A stretch of DNA of 44,394 nt from Syntrophales bacterium (GCA_023228425.1 JALOBE010000021.1:1-44394); one strand, 5' to 3'. Counted from the stretch's first letter, positions 24,300 through 33,122 are shown. Made by a program: numbers and translations. The notes: a model not told the origin generated them from the sequence alone.

Positions 24300-25757
24300 T
24301 CAGGAGGCGAAGGGGTTGTGTTTCTTGGCGTGTATTTCAGCTATCAGCCGTGACAGTTTCGTAATCTCCCTCTCCCGGTCGTGGTAATCGAATATCTCCC
24401 GGTGTTTCTCAAGATAGGCCGTATCAAAAACGCCCCGTTTGAAGTCCGGTTCTTCACACAGTGCCAGGTAGAAGGGAATGGTCGTTTTGGGTCCTACGAT
24501 AAGGAAGTCATTGAGCGCCCTGCGCAGTCTCTGCACAGCCTGCTCCCAGTTGTATCCCCTGACAGTCATCTTGACCAGAAGCGAATCGTATTCCGTGGGA
24601 ACCCGATAGCCCTGGTAGGCGATACCGTCAAGCCGAATACCGGGGCCTCCCGGAGATTGGTACACGGCGACAAGCTTTCCACCTTCGGGCATGAAGTTGT
24701 TCTTGGGATCTTCCGCGTTTATTCGTACCTGGATCGCTTTCCCGATGAGATTGTTACAGGCGTCGGCTATCTCCAGATACTCACCATCAGCGATCCGTAT
24801 CTGTTCCCGAACGATGTCGACACCCGTGAGAACCTCCGTTACCGTGTGCTCTACCTGCAGCCGCGTGTTCATTTCCATAAACCAGAACTGGTTGGTTTCT
24901 GAGTCGACGAGAAACTCCACGGTACCGGCATTGCGGTAGCCTGCCCTGCGTGCCGCTTCGACAGCGGTTTCCGATATGTTTTCAAGCACATCCGGGGGAA
25001 GATCCGCCGGGGCCACTTCAAGCAGTTTCTGGTGCCGCCGTTGAATGGAGCAGTCCCGGGTGCCCATGGGAAGCACCGTACCGTGATGATCGGCAAGTAT
25101 CTGAACTTCCACGTGCCGGGGACTGACAATACCTTTTTCTATGTACAGGCGGTCGTCGTTGAACGCTGACCGTGCTTCGGCACGGGCGTTCGGCATCTGG
25201 GCGGCGAGTTCTTCCGGTGTGGTAATTTTACGGATTCCCCGCCCGCCGCCGCCGGCGGATGCCTTGAGCATTACCGGATAGCCCTCCTTTTCAGCGAATG
25301 CGAGGGCCTGTTTTAATCCTTCCTCTGCGTCCGCAAGGTCATCGGTTCCGGGGATGAAGGGCAGGCCGGCCTTTTCCATGATTCCCCGAGCCACGACCTT
25401 GTCGCTCAAGATCTTCATTACTTCCTGTGGAGGTCCGATAAAAGCGATACCCGCTTTTTCGCAGGCCTCGGGAAAATCAGGGTTCTCGGAGAGAAAGCCG
25501 TATCCGGGGTGGATCGCGTCGGCGCCGCTGACCCGCGCCGCCCAGAGAATACGATCGATATCAAGATAATCCTTCCGGGGACCGCTCCCGATCAGTATGG
25601 CCTGGTCGGCGAAACGGATAAACAACGCGTTGGAATCGGGTTTTTCATACACGGCAATGGCTTTCATGCCCAGTTCCCTGACGGTTCGGAGGATTCGCAG
25701 GGCGATTTCACCGCGATTGGCTACAAGTACTGATTTAATCCTTTTTCTCTGTGGCAT
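24300..25757 (-). CDS. Biotin carboxylase subunit (PycA/AccC type)
   Basis: Carboxylates biotin at the expense of ATP and bicarbonate; partner of the downstream biotinyl carboxyltransferase, with which it forms a two-subunit carboxylase. 485 residues from the ATG at 25757 (MPQRKRIKSVLVANRGE), with AGAAGG upstream; the longer frame runs into promoter and repeat DNA. Seen: VANRGEIALRILRTVRELG, ADAIHPGYGFLSENPDF, the glycine-rich ATP loop KASAGGGGRGIRKI, RDCSIQRRHQKLLEVAP, and MEMNTRLQVEHTVTE. Extra C-terminal tail LSRLIAEIHAKKHNPFAS. Gap to the partner is 37 bases, same strand, so one operon with candidate promoter at 25812-25840. Confidence 0.92.
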   Translation of the reverse strand: MPQRKRIKSVLVANRGEIALRILRTVRELGMKAIAVYEKPDSNALFIRFADQAILIGSGPRKDYLDIDRILWAARVSGADAIHPGYGFLSENPDFPEACEKAGIAFIGPPQEVMKILSDKVVARGIMEKAGLPFIPGTDDLADAEEGLKQALAFAEKEGYPVMLKASAGGGGRGIRKITTPEELAAQMPNARAEARSAFNDDRLYIEKGIVSPRHVEVQILADHHGTVLPMGTRDCSIQRRHQKLLEVAPADLPPDVLENISETAVEAARRAGYRNAGTVEFLVDSETNQFWFMEMNTRLQVEHTVTEVLTGVDIVREQIRIADGEYLEIADACNNLIGKAIQVRINAEDPKNNFMPEGGKLVAVYQSPGGPGIRLDGIAYQGYRVPTEYDSLLVKMTVRGYNWEQAVQRLRRALNDFLIVGPKTTIPFYLALCEEPDFKRGVFDTAYLEKHREIFDYHDREREITKLSRLIAEIHAKKHNPFAS

Positions 25758-25811
25758 AGTCTGCCTTCTTATCTGTCTTTCGTGGTATTTAAACCGGAGT
25801 TTAATTGGGGA

Positions 25812-25840
25812 AGAGTACACATTAACCATGACCGTGTCAA
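25812..25840 (-). promoter_or_regulatory. Candidate sigma-70 promoter for the biotin carboxylase operon
   Basis: Minus strand: perfect -35 TTGACA (25840-25835), 17-base spacer, weak -10 TACTCT (25817-25812). About 55 bases ahead of the ATG at 25757. Good -35, poor -10. Confidence 0.42.
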
Positions 25841-25880
25841 GGTTGATCGATCGTAAAGTCAAAAAGCGTTCGACCTGGGG

Positions 25881-26010
25881 CGGCATCGCAAAAAAATTGT
25901 GCAGGCAAGACGGGAAAATCCTGAGGAACGATGCGTACTTCGAGATACGCCGCAGTGTCGAATGAGGAAGTACAATCAAGCATCCGACAACTTTTTACGG
26001 GACCATCACG
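25881..26010. repeat. Dispersed inverted-repeat element, copy E (degenerate)
   Basis: Core TGAGGAACGATGCGTACTTC followed by a GATACGCCGCAGTG-like stretch, matching copy C (TGAGGAATGAGACGTACTTC...CACCGCAGTG). Arms CGCAAAAAAATTGT and CAACTTTTTACGG are eroded versions of those in copy A. The right end reaches into the last codons of the AsmA-like gene: its TGA stop (minus strand, 26008-26006) is within the element's terminal motif. The upstream gap 25758-25880 holds only the promoter. Confidence 0.55.
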
Positions 26011-28873
26011 GTTGATCGGTGCCCTGTGACCGGGACTGCCCGCCTGGAACCAGCACACCGGGCTTGAGAATGATATCAAGAGGAAGCCGGAGAGTGCGCA
26101 GGAGAATGCCGGTCACGGGGCGGGACAGAGTATCCAGTGGAGTCAGCCTGATTGAAGGATCTTCAACGGGTCCCCGGACCTTTGCGGAAACCACCACAAG
26201 CCGCCGCTCATTCCCGAGGAGTATCCAGTTCACCAGTGGAATCATCCCTATGATCCGGTCGATCGTTTCCAGGGGCTGCATGACGATGACGGCATCGATC
26301 GTTTTTTCACCGACATCAAAGCAGCCTGCCGCCGCTGCTTGTATGGAAGGACTTTCCATGAGAAAGTCTTCAAAGGAGGCCATTCCGTCCCGTATTTTCA
26401 GGGAAACGGCCAGGCGGTTGAATTTCAGTCCCTGTTCAAACAATCCCGTGGGCTCAGGGGCAAACAGCCTGTACAGGTTGGTCACTGTCAATATCTTCGA
26501 CATGACGGAGAAGTGCTGGAGGCGGCCATCGTTGGCCTCAATGGCCATATCCCCGTTGAGGGCATCCAGGGATCCCCGCAGGGTACCTTGGGCGGCAAGC
26601 CAACCTTCGATGGGCGATTGAGAGGACGAGAATGCTTCGATCAGTTTTGTGATGTCCGCCCTCCCTACATCCAGTTCAAGGTCAAAACGGGGAGTCAGCG
26701 ACGGTTCGAAAACAAGGCGTCCCCGGACCCTCCCGTCGGAAAGACGGCACTCGAAATCCTCCAGACGAAGAACACCCTCCTCCAAATCGGCCAGGGTCTC
26801 CAGGGTTTCAATGGGTATACCCCTGAAGAGCGTGTTACGCAGAAGAACGCGGGCAGAGCCGGCATAGCCCCCGAGCAGGGACATCCTTTCGGAAACCTGC
26901 TCGTCAATCACCAGGTTATCCAGGGTGATGGATCCTTCAAATCGTTTGACATCACCAAGTGTTACACATCCCGACACCAGGCCGGTGACATCCCCGTAGA
27001 GAATGGAGATATCCTCCGACGAGATACAATCGGAACCTATGGTAAAGGAACCGTCGACCCTGACTTCGTCGGGACCGTATTCCCCGGCAGCCGTGATCGT
27101 TTCCGGCAAGGCGATGCGTATTGTTCCATCCACCCGGTTGCCCGCGCCCCTGCCGCTCGCGGCAATCGTGAGCCCTTTTCCGAAACGTATGACCTCCTCG
27201 AGGTAGGGACCGGGCGGGCGGGTCAGGTTGAAAGACAAGTCGTACGTTTTCTCACGAAAGGGATCGGGCATGGACAGACGGAAGTCATCCACGGCATAAT
27301 CGTCAATTATACCTTCAGCACTGATAACGAGTGAGTCTTCAAAACTCTCCTTGTACGCACGGCCCTCGAGAGATTCCAGCACATGGTTGTCCCAGCGGAA
27401 CAGTCCGCCTTCCACAGCGGCATCGCCCCGTACGCGCACGGGCCCTGACCGTTCAGGGCCGCTCCAGGTATAGACCGAACCTTGTATCCTCCCGCCCCGG
27501 GCATCGGAGAGGGGGCCGAGCAGGTCATAGACATTTCGGGGAGTCATGGAGGCACGCCAGGCGGTGACAAAGTCAGGCAGTTCCATGTCGGCCCTGACAC
27601 GGACAGAGACCTCCAGGTCATCCCCCCGGGTGATGTTATCAAACAGGAGTTCCACTTCGTCGACCCGCGACGACCCCGCCTGTCCTGAAAGGTCGTGAAA
27701 TGAGAGGGTCGCACCGGACAACGCGGCCCGGCCGCTGATACGGTGGACCCGGCTGTCGTCATGGCAGGCTCCAAAGCTCAGATCACGCAACATGGCCTCT
27801 ATGCGAAGCCCTTCCAGGAAGTGTTCGGCCGAGAGCAGTTCCGCCGGCGTTCCTTCGTATTTCAGTTCCGTAATGGTGACTGTCCCGTCCCGGACCTGGC
27901 GGGCCAGAAGAAGATCAAGCCATTCCGGAAAGAGGTGCAGGGGCAGAAGGGCGATAACGCTCTCATAGTCCAGTTCCGATGTCCGGGCCGACAGGGTCAG
28001 TCGGGCCTCTTCATTATTCTTGCCGTGGCGATATCCGGAAAGCTCCCCACTTCCTGACAGATGCATGGCGGGACAGTGGAAATCCAGGTCCGAAAGAGAC
28101 ACCCGGTCCTCGTCAGCCTGAAGCACGAAAGAAGTCTGTACCGCAATCTCTTCGGTCCACCAATGCAACTTAAAGTCTCTTGCAGCAAGGGTGCAATCCA
28201 GCCGAGCGGAACGGGGGCCCGTGAGAACAGAAATCCGGGCATCGGTTCTGCCCAGTAAAAATGGGTGAACCCGTTTAAGATCAACATCCTTCAGATCGAC
28301 GACACCCCTCAATGACGATTCGCTGAAGGCCAGATCCGCAACGATCTTCTGCCCCTTGAACGAGGCGGTGCCGTGGATCGCTCCGGCATCAAGGCTTCCT
28401 TCAATACCATCCAGGACAATCCGGCCGGGGTCCCGGCCGACAATCAGGGTTCCGCCGCGAATGTCGAGCATTGGAACATCATCCCCGCCCCCGGAGGAAG
28501 ACGGGGGAAAGGCAAGGGTCTCGACCACAACCGTCGGACCCACAAGGGTCACGCGGGTAACTGTGATCCGCCCCAGCAGAAGGGAAAAGAGGGAAAGACG
28601 GGCTTCGAGTACGCCGGAGGTAAAGCGTGAAGTGCCGTCCGGACTTCCGATCGTGATGTTTCGAAACGTTATCACGGGTCCCCGGCTGAACGAAACAGAC
28701 GCCCTTTCGAGGGAAACCTCCATGCCGAGCCGCGCTTCCATCCTCTCCGCCAGAATCGCGCCGAATCGGTCGGGATCCATGATGCGGGCGGCCCCCCAGG
28801 CAAGGACAGCAAGGATCACCGCCGCGGCCAGCACGACCGCTGCCGGCAGAATGCGCGCCCTGAAACGGCTCAT
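26006..28873 (-). CDS. AsmA/YhdP-like envelope protein
   Basis: 955-residue protein of the AsmA superfamily (bridge-like lipid-transfer proteins spanning the periplasm in Gram-negatives; role in phospholipid delivery to the outer membrane is known for E. coli relatives, inferred here). Residues 11-30 are an inner-membrane anchor (AAVVLAAAVILAVLAWGAAR). The AsmA N terminus follows: DPDRFGAILAERMEARLG, then LGRITVTRVTLVGPTVVVE. The long middle is repetitive beta-strand. The C-terminal part has LNGDMAIEANDGRLQHFSVM and DAVIVMQPLETIDRIIGMIP, the YhdP/DUF3971-like end. The Shine-Dalgarno AAGGAGG is 14 bases from the ATG, unusually far, but no better start is available. Monocistronic on this strand. 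Confidence 0.82.
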   Translation of the reverse strand: MSRFRARILPAAVVLAAAVILAVLAWGAARIMDPDRFGAILAERMEARLGMEVSLERASVSFSRGPVITFRNITIGSPDGTSRFTSGVLEARLSLFSLLLGRITVTRVTLVGPTVVVETLAFPPSSSGGGDDVPMLDIRGGTLIVGRDPGRIVLDGIEGSLDAGAIHGTASFKGQKIVADLAFSESSLRGVVDLKDVDLKRVHPFLLGRTDARISVLTGPRSARLDCTLAARDFKLHWWTEEIAVQTSFVLQADEDRVSLSDLDFHCPAMHLSGSGELSGYRHGKNNEEARLTLSARTSELDYESVIALLPLHLFPEWLDLLLARQVRDGTVTITELKYEGTPAELLSAEHFLEGLRIEAMLRDLSFGACHDDSRVHRISGRAALSGATLSFHDLSGQAGSSRVDEVELLFDNITRGDDLEVSVRVRADMELPDFVTAWRASMTPRNVYDLLGPLSDARGGRIQGSVYTWSGPERSGPVRVRGDAAVEGGLFRWDNHVLESLEGRAYKESFEDSLVISAEGIIDDYAVDDFRLSMPDPFREKTYDLSFNLTRPPGPYLEEVIRFGKGLTIAASGRGAGNRVDGTIRIALPETITAAGEYGPDEVRVDGSFTIGSDCISSEDISILYGDVTGLVSGCVTLGDVKRFEGSITLDNLVIDEQVSERMSLLGGYAGSARVLLRNTLFRGIPIETLETLADLEEGVLRLEDFECRLSDGRVRGRLVFEPSLTPRFDLELDVGRADITKLIEAFSSSQSPIEGWLAAQGTLRGSLDALNGDMAIEANDGRLQHFSVMSKILTVTNLYRLFAPEPTGLFEQGLKFNRLAVSLKIRDGMASFEDFLMESPSIQAAAAGCFDVGEKTIDAVIVMQPLETIDRIIGMIPLVNWILLGNERRLVVVSAKVRGPVEDPSIRLTPLDTLSRPVTGILLRTLRLPLDIILKPGVLVPGGQSRSQGTDQP

Positions 28874-29077
28874 GACGACAGTGATTTCCTCCTTTATTTC
28901 TGTTAGTAATACAGGGTGCCGGCAAAGTCAAACAGAGGACCGTCGACGAACGGTACCATGGCCGGCGGCTCTGCCCTTTTTCATTGAAAACGGCCCGCAT
29001 CCATGGTAGTCGCAGGATAATACCCGGACACAACATGAATCATTGGGAGAAAGAATTGGTTTGCGAACCGTTCCGCG

Positions 29078-29443
29078 GTGGTGACCGTGTCGAATGAAGG
29101 ATACCAGAAAACGCTGGAGGAAATCCTCAGGGAACGAGCCGATGTTCTCAGTCGGGCGGGGAGAAACCTGTCCGCCGTCCTGGACGAGCTGAAAATCCTT
29201 GAGTACTCAATCAGCGGTAAAATCGAGAGCTTCCAGGTCGAGGTGTGCGACGGCGGCACGTCTTTCACCAGGAGGGTCCTGCGCGAGATAAACGAAGAAA
29301 TCGACACCTATAACCAGACACGGGAACAGGCCCGGCTGAAATACTACTACCTCGTCGTGACACGGGAGGCCCTGGGATTGCGAAAGCATCAGTGGATCGA
29401 AAAGATATACAGGATTCCGCCAAAAAAGAGAACGCTGAAGTGA
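29078..29443 (+). CDS. Small coiled-coil protein of unknown function upstream of pcm
   Basis: 121 residues, not recognised. No signal peptide or membrane segment; predominantly charged helix. It contains NLSAVLDELKILEYSISGKI and EINEEIDTYNQTREQARLKY, compatible with one or two coiled coils, plus SFQVEVCDGGTSFTRR (single cysteine), and a basic tail IPPKKRTLK. Start is a GTG at 29078 or 29081; the ribosome site is unclear (GGGAG is 30 bases away). Its stop is four bases before the pcm ATG, so it is the first gene of the pcm-yqaA-nlpD operon. In many proteobacteria surE holds this position; this protein has no SurE motif, so it is a different gene. Confidence 0.65.
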   Translation: MVTVSNEGYQKTLEEILRERADVLSRAGRNLSAVLDELKILEYSISGKIESFQVEVCDGGTSFTRRVLREINEEIDTYNQTREQARLKYYYLVVTREALGLRKHQWIEKIYRIPPKKRTLK

Positions 29444-29447
29444 CTTA

Positions 29448-30101
29448 ATGGACAAGTATTTAAAACAGCGAATGAAGATGGTGGAAACCCAGATCAGGGC
29501 TCGGGGCATTTCAGACACACTGGTCCTCAACGCGATGACGGAGATTCCCCGTCATCTCTTCGTGGACGAGGCTCTTCTTGACCAGGCCTACGCCGACAAC
29601 CCCCTGCCCATCGGCGAACGGCAGACTATTTCTCAACCTTACATGGTAGCCCTGATGACGGAAGCCCTTGAACTGACAGGTTACGACAAGGTGCTGGAAA
29701 TAGGGACCGGGTCGGGGTACCAGACGGCAATCCTTTCGCGAATAGCGGACCGGGTAATTTCTCTTGAGAGGATCGCCTCTCTGTCGTCACGGGCCCGCCG
29801 CATCCTTGACCGGCTGAAGTGCTACAATGTTCTCTTGATTGTGGCTGACGGAACCTTCGGGTGGAAAGACGAGGCACCTTATGACGCGATCATGGTGACC
29901 GCCGGAGCGCCGGAGATTCCCCGAACCTACATCGAACAGCTCGCCCCGGGCGGGCGGCTGGTCATCCCCGTAGGCGGCGGCTACAGCCAGAATCTGACGA
30001 AGGTAACCCGTCGCTCCGAGGATAGAGACGACCTTGAATACGAGGATTTGGGGGGGTGCCGCTTTGTGAACCTCATCGGTGAACACGGCTGGAAGGGCTG
30101 A
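29448..30101 (+). CDS. pcm: Protein-L-isoaspartate O-methyltransferase
   Basis: SAM-dependent repair of isoaspartyl residues in aged proteins. 217 residues, usual length. Seen: RGISDTLVLNAMTEIPRHLF, the hallmark PIGERQTISQPYMVALM, SAM-binding motif I VLEIGTGSGYQTAILS, and a post-I acidic loop VISLERIASL, then YDAIMVTAGAPEIP and LAPGGRLVIPVG. Spaced four bases after the small coiled-coil gene and followed eight bases later by the yqaA-like gene; the order pcm-yqaA-nlpD is conserved in several proteobacteria (surE-pcm-yqaA-nlpD-rpoS in Pseudomonas). Confidence 0.95.
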   Translation: MDKYLKQRMKMVETQIRARGISDTLVLNAMTEIPRHLFVDEALLDQAYADNPLPIGERQTISQPYMVALMTEALELTGYDKVLEIGTGSGYQTAILSRIADRVISLERIASLSSRARRILDRLKCYNVLLIVADGTFGWKDEAPYDAIMVTAGAPEIPRTYIEQLAPGGRLVIPVGGGYSQNLTKVTRRSEDRDDLEYEDLGGCRFVNLIGEHGWKG

Positions 30102-30109
30102 GTTGACCC

Positions 30110-30691
30110 ATGATACGGAGATTATACGATTGGGTTCTCCACTGGGCCGAGACACCGTACGGATCCTGGGCGCTTTTTTTTCTGGCCTTTTCCGAATCGA
30201 GTTTTTTCCCGATTCCCCCCGATGTGCTTCTCATAGCCCTTGCGCTTTCGATTCCGGCACGGGCCTTCAAATTCGCGCTCATATGCACCGCGGGATCCGT
30301 GTTGGGAGGGATTGCGGGATACGCCATCGGCTATTTTTCGATGCAGTCCATAGGCATGAAAATTATCGTATTTTACGGCCTTGTCGCAAAATACGAGCAG
30401 ATCGCCCGTCTTTTTGACCAGAACAACGCATGGATCGTATTCATCGCCGGATTTACTCCCCTGCCCTACAAGGTTATCACCATCACGGCCGGAGCATTCT
30501 CTATCAACTTCCCGATATTTGTCGCGGCCTCAGCCGTTGGCCGGATGGCGCGCTTTTTCCTGGTAGGCGCGTTGATCTATCGCTTCGGCCCTGCTATACG
30601 TGCTTTCATCGACCGCTACTTTAACCTGATGACGGTCGTGTTTACCGTTCTCCTCCTGGGTGGATTTATTGTTCTGACATGGTTATTATGA
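30110..30691 (+). CDS. YqaA/DedA-family membrane protein
   Basis: 193-residue inner-membrane protein of the SNARE-associated/VTT (DedA-like) superfamily; relatives move or flip lipids and affect envelope homeostasis, with precise role here unknown. Seen: FSESSFFPIPPDVLLIALAL (re-entrant loop with the Glu and PIPP), GSVLGGIAGYAIGYFS (Gly-rich second half-loop), FTPLPYKVITITAGAFSINF, GRMARFFLVGALIYRFG. About four to five membrane segments. Between pcm and nlpD-like, overlapping the latter by four bases (ATGA). Confidence 0.88.
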   Translation: MIRRLYDWVLHWAETPYGSWALFFLAFSESSFFPIPPDVLLIALALSIPARAFKFALICTAGSVLGGIAGYAIGYFSMQSIGMKIIVFYGLVAKYEQIARLFDQNNAWIVFIAGFTPLPYKVITITAGAFSINFPIFVAASAVGRMARFFLVGALIYRFGPAIRAFIDRYFNLMTVVFTVLLLGGFIVLTWLL

Positions 30692-31536
30692 CGATCATGA
30701 AACATCGAATTTTCCTCATGAGGAGCATTGGAGGCATCGCGGCACTCTGCCTGTTGTTTGTGTGCCTCGGCTGCGCGGCCAAGGAACGGTCGGCAGGGGT
30801 ATACCATCGGGTGCAGCCCGGTGAAACCCTCTACGAGATAGCCGCGACCTACAACACGAGCCCGGAAAACATCGCGGCGGCGAACGGCATCGATGACATC
30901 CACAGGATAGAAAGTAACCGCGTTCTTTTCATTCCCCGGGGCACGCCGGTCGTGTCAGGGGCACGGGCCGACATCCCCCGGGACGCTCCGGCGCCGTCTG
31001 AAAGGTCATCATCCCATCGAAAGATCCGGGAAGAGACTCTTCAGCCCGCGGCGGCTCCCAAACCCGCGGCCCGCGACGGAACGCCCCGGGAACAGACGGC
31101 GTCCATAAAGAGGTCTGAAGAAACGGCAGCCTCCAAAACCGCCGTTCCCGTCGATGGCCCCCTGCGATTTCTGTGGCCCATTGGAGGATCGGTCACATCC
31201 CGCTTCGGCCTTCAGCAGGGTGGAACACGGATGAACGGTATCACCATAGAATCGGAAGCCCGGGCTCCCGTTGTCGCTGCGGAAGCGGGTACAGTTCTTC
31301 ACTCGGCACCTATAAAGTTTTATGGTGAAACGATTATCATACGGCACAGGAACGACTACTTGACTATCTATTCCCACCTTGAAAACAGAAAGGTTCAGAC
31401 GGGAAACCAGGTATCACGGGGTGATACAATCGCCATGTCCGGACAAGGTAAAACAGGCGGAAACTACCGGGTTTACTTTGAAATGAGACGTGCAAATCGG
31501 CCCATAGACCCACTGACACAACTGCCCCGACGATGA
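30688..31536 (+). CDS. nlpD: NlpD-like lipoprotein: LysM plus degenerate M23 domain
   Basis: Murein hydrolase activator family: anchors in the periplasm and, in E. coli, activates the amidase AmiC at division sites. 282 residues from the ATG at 30688 that overlaps the yqaA stop (ATGA). Hydrophobic leader ending LLFVCLGCAAKE gives a lipobox-like Cys (unusual Cys at -3). LysM domain from YHRVQPGETLYEIAATYNTS to VLFIPRG, then a Pro/Ala-rich linker, then a LytM domain starting RFLWPIGGSVTSRFGL. The zinc-ligand motifs are lost: RMNGITIES replaces HxGxDI and YRVYFEM replaces HLHFE, so it should be non-catalytic, as in NlpD/EnvC. Position after pcm supports nlpD. Confidence 0.85.
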   Translation: MTIMKHRIFLMRSIGGIAALCLLFVCLGCAAKERSAGVYHRVQPGETLYEIAATYNTSPENIAAANGIDDIHRIESNRVLFIPRGTPVVSGARADIPRDAPAPSERSSSHRKIREETLQPAAAPKPAARDGTPREQTASIKRSEETAASKTAVPVDGPLRFLWPIGGSVTSRFGLQQGGTRMNGITIESEARAPVVAAEAGTVLHSAPIKFYGETIIIRHRNDYLTIYSHLENRKVQTGNQVSRGDTIAMSGQGKTGGNYRVYFEMRRANRPIDPLTQLPRR

Positions 31537-31554
31537 ATAACCGAAAGGAACATT

Positions 31555-32223
31555 ATGAAACTTACTGAAACCATCTATGTCTATAAGTGGACCAATTTCT
31601 TCGAAAACAACTGCAACAGCTACTACATCGGAGGCGGCGTGAAAGCTCTCATAGACCCGGGCCTGTCGGCATTTGTACCGGACCTGCTCGCGAGGATGGA
31701 AGATGACGGAATTGATCGCGGGGATATACGGTATGTGATCAACACCCATTCACACCCGGACCATTTCGAGGGATCGGAACAGTTCGCGGGTTGTGAAAAC
31801 GTCTCCATCTGTCTCATGGAGGAAGAACTCGCGTTCCATCGGGGCCTCGGCAGGGATATTTACGCCATGTTCGGGTTCACAGCCCCCGGCATACCTGTTG
31901 ACCTCCTCCTTGAACCCGGAACCGCTGAATTCGGGAACGAATCCTTCGAAATCATTCATGTACCCGGCCATTCACCGGGGTCACTGGCCCTCTGGTGGCC
32001 GACGGAGGGGGCTCTCTTCTCAGGCGACGTGATTTTTTCTCAGAACGTGGGACGCACCGACTTCCCCGGGGGAAGCAGCCCGCTTCTCAAGGACAGCATC
32101 ACCCGCCTGTCCGAACTGGACGCCCGGTATCTGCTGCCGGGGCACATGGAGATCGTTGAGGGACGGGAAGCGGTGAGAAGCAACTTTGCCGTCGTGATGA
32201 AGCACATTTTCCCCTACATGTAA
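31555..32223 (+). CDS. Metallo-beta-lactamase-fold hydrolase
   Basis: 222 residues, glyoxalase-II/MBL superfamily. Metal-binding motif INTHSHPDHFEGSE (His65, His67, Asp69, His70), further ligands in HVPGHSPGSLALWW and FSGDVIFSQNVGRTDF, final His in LLPGHMEIVEGRE: a complete binuclear site. AAAGGA eight bases before the ATG. 18 bases after nlpD-like, same strand, probably the operon's last gene; a palindrome follows. The N terminus (ETIYVYKWTNFFENNCNSYY) is not that of glyoxalase II. Substrate unknown; a thioesterase or lactonase-type reaction is likely. Confidence 0.85.
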   Translation: MKLTETIYVYKWTNFFENNCNSYYIGGGVKALIDPGLSAFVPDLLARMEDDGIDRGDIRYVINTHSHPDHFEGSEQFAGCENVSICLMEEELAFHRGLGRDIYAMFGFTAPGIPVDLLLEPGTAEFGNESFEIIHVPGHSPGSLALWWPTEGALFSGDVIFSQNVGRTDFPGGSSPLLKDSITRLSELDARYLLPGHMEIVEGREAVRSNFAVVMKHIFPYM

Positions 32224-32302
32224 AACGCCCCCAGGCAGGGTTCACCCGGCCCCTGCGGACGCTTGGGGATTGAGAAATGTCGGGCCGGTTCGGCAGAAGG
32301 TG

Positions 32303-33091
32303 TCAGCGACATTCCCGCGAAGGCGGGAATAAGTCTTTTATGAATGCGCCCAGGACGGGGCGGGCGGCCACAACAGCGTGGCGCCTCTCTCTGTCCCTCG
32401 GAGCGTCAGCCCGATCCAGGCTTCGTTCCATGCCGGAGCTGTCGAGGTGGCGGATGCTTGTTACGGCCCAACCACCGTTTTTCTTCAGGTAGGTTACCAC
32501 GGTAATCGTCCGGTCGGCACCGGTTACCTTCATTGCAAACCGTGCACGTTCTATTTTCTGCCCGTCCCGGATAAACTGCATCTGGGTCAATTCGATCTTC
32601 ACCGGCTTACCTGCCACCCTTGCAACCTCGGGGTTTTCCATGACGTAGGTTTTCGCGGTATTGACGGCTTCCGTGGCCTTGGTTCGGTAATAGAGGGTCC
32701 CCAGGGTGGAAAGGGCCACGGAGACAATGACCAGAGCCATGAAAACGGCAAACATCCTGAACTTTTTCGGGACCTTGACCGGATATTCAGCTTCTCCCCT
32801 GCCTTCCCCCGAAGGCTCCCGCGACAGGGGGAACAGATCTTCCCCGGACGCCGGGACATCGGGTTCAGGGCCTCGAGTGTCACGGCGCCCGGGAACAGGA
32901 CGTCGGATCCCGAAGCGGCGTCGTACCGTCGCCGTCTCCCGCTGTCTTATAGCTTCGGGAACACCGATGGTCCCCGTTTCAAGAACCGTCACCTGCCCGC
33001 AGCGCCCGCAGGTAAACCGCCGGGTCGGCTCCTTGAAAGATACCTTCTTCAAATCGTTCGGATAACCACACTTCGAGCAGAGAACCTTCAT
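32303..33091 (-). CDS. Zinc-ribbon membrane protein (MJ0042-type), hypothetical
   Basis: 262 residues. N-terminal zinc ribbon with two CxxC knuckles: Cys5/Cys8 and Cys28/Cys31 (FTCGRCGQV), as in the MJ0042 family common in Myxococcota and Desulfobacterota. A polar, Arg/Pro-rich linker follows, then one membrane helix (MFAVFMALVIVSVALSTLG) and a C-terminal domain of about 110 residues with VMENPEVARVAGKPVKIELT and GADRTITVVTYLKKNG that would be periplasmic. The last residues (DLFPPSRECR) are encoded by a palindromic repeat, see 32311-32330. Function unknown. Starts with GGGGGAGACAGGA upstream. Convergent with the MBL gene. Confidence 0.78.
   Translation of the reverse strand: MKVLCSKCGYPNDLKKVSFKEPTRRFTCGRCGQVTVLETGTIGVPEAIRQRETATVRRRFGIRRPVPGRRDTRGPEPDVPASGEDLFPLSREPSGEGRGEAEYPVKVPKKFRMFAVFMALVIVSVALSTLGTLYYRTKATEAVNTAKTYVMENPEVARVAGKPVKIELTQMQFIRDGQKIERARFAMKVTGADRTITVVTYLKKNGGWAVTSIRHLDSSGMERSLDRADAPRDRERRHAVVAARPVLGAFIKDLFPPSRECR
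32311..32330. repeat. REP-like palindrome ATTCCCGC-GAAG-GCGGGAAT
   Basis: Perfect 8-bp stem with a GAAG tetraloop, lying between the convergent MBL and zinc-ribbon genes and inside the 3' end of the latter. This palindrome is a common REP-type motif in many bacterial genomes, where its translation gives RHSREGGN-like strings. Probably acts as a bidirectional 3' structure here; no T-tract. Confidence 0.7.
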
Positions 33092-33122
33092 GCAGAATCC
33101 TGTCTCCCCCTACCCGCCAATC

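Noticed and set aside
26339..27334. 331-codon plus-strand reading frame
   Set aside because: Antisense to the AsmA-like gene; no start context or recognisable motif.
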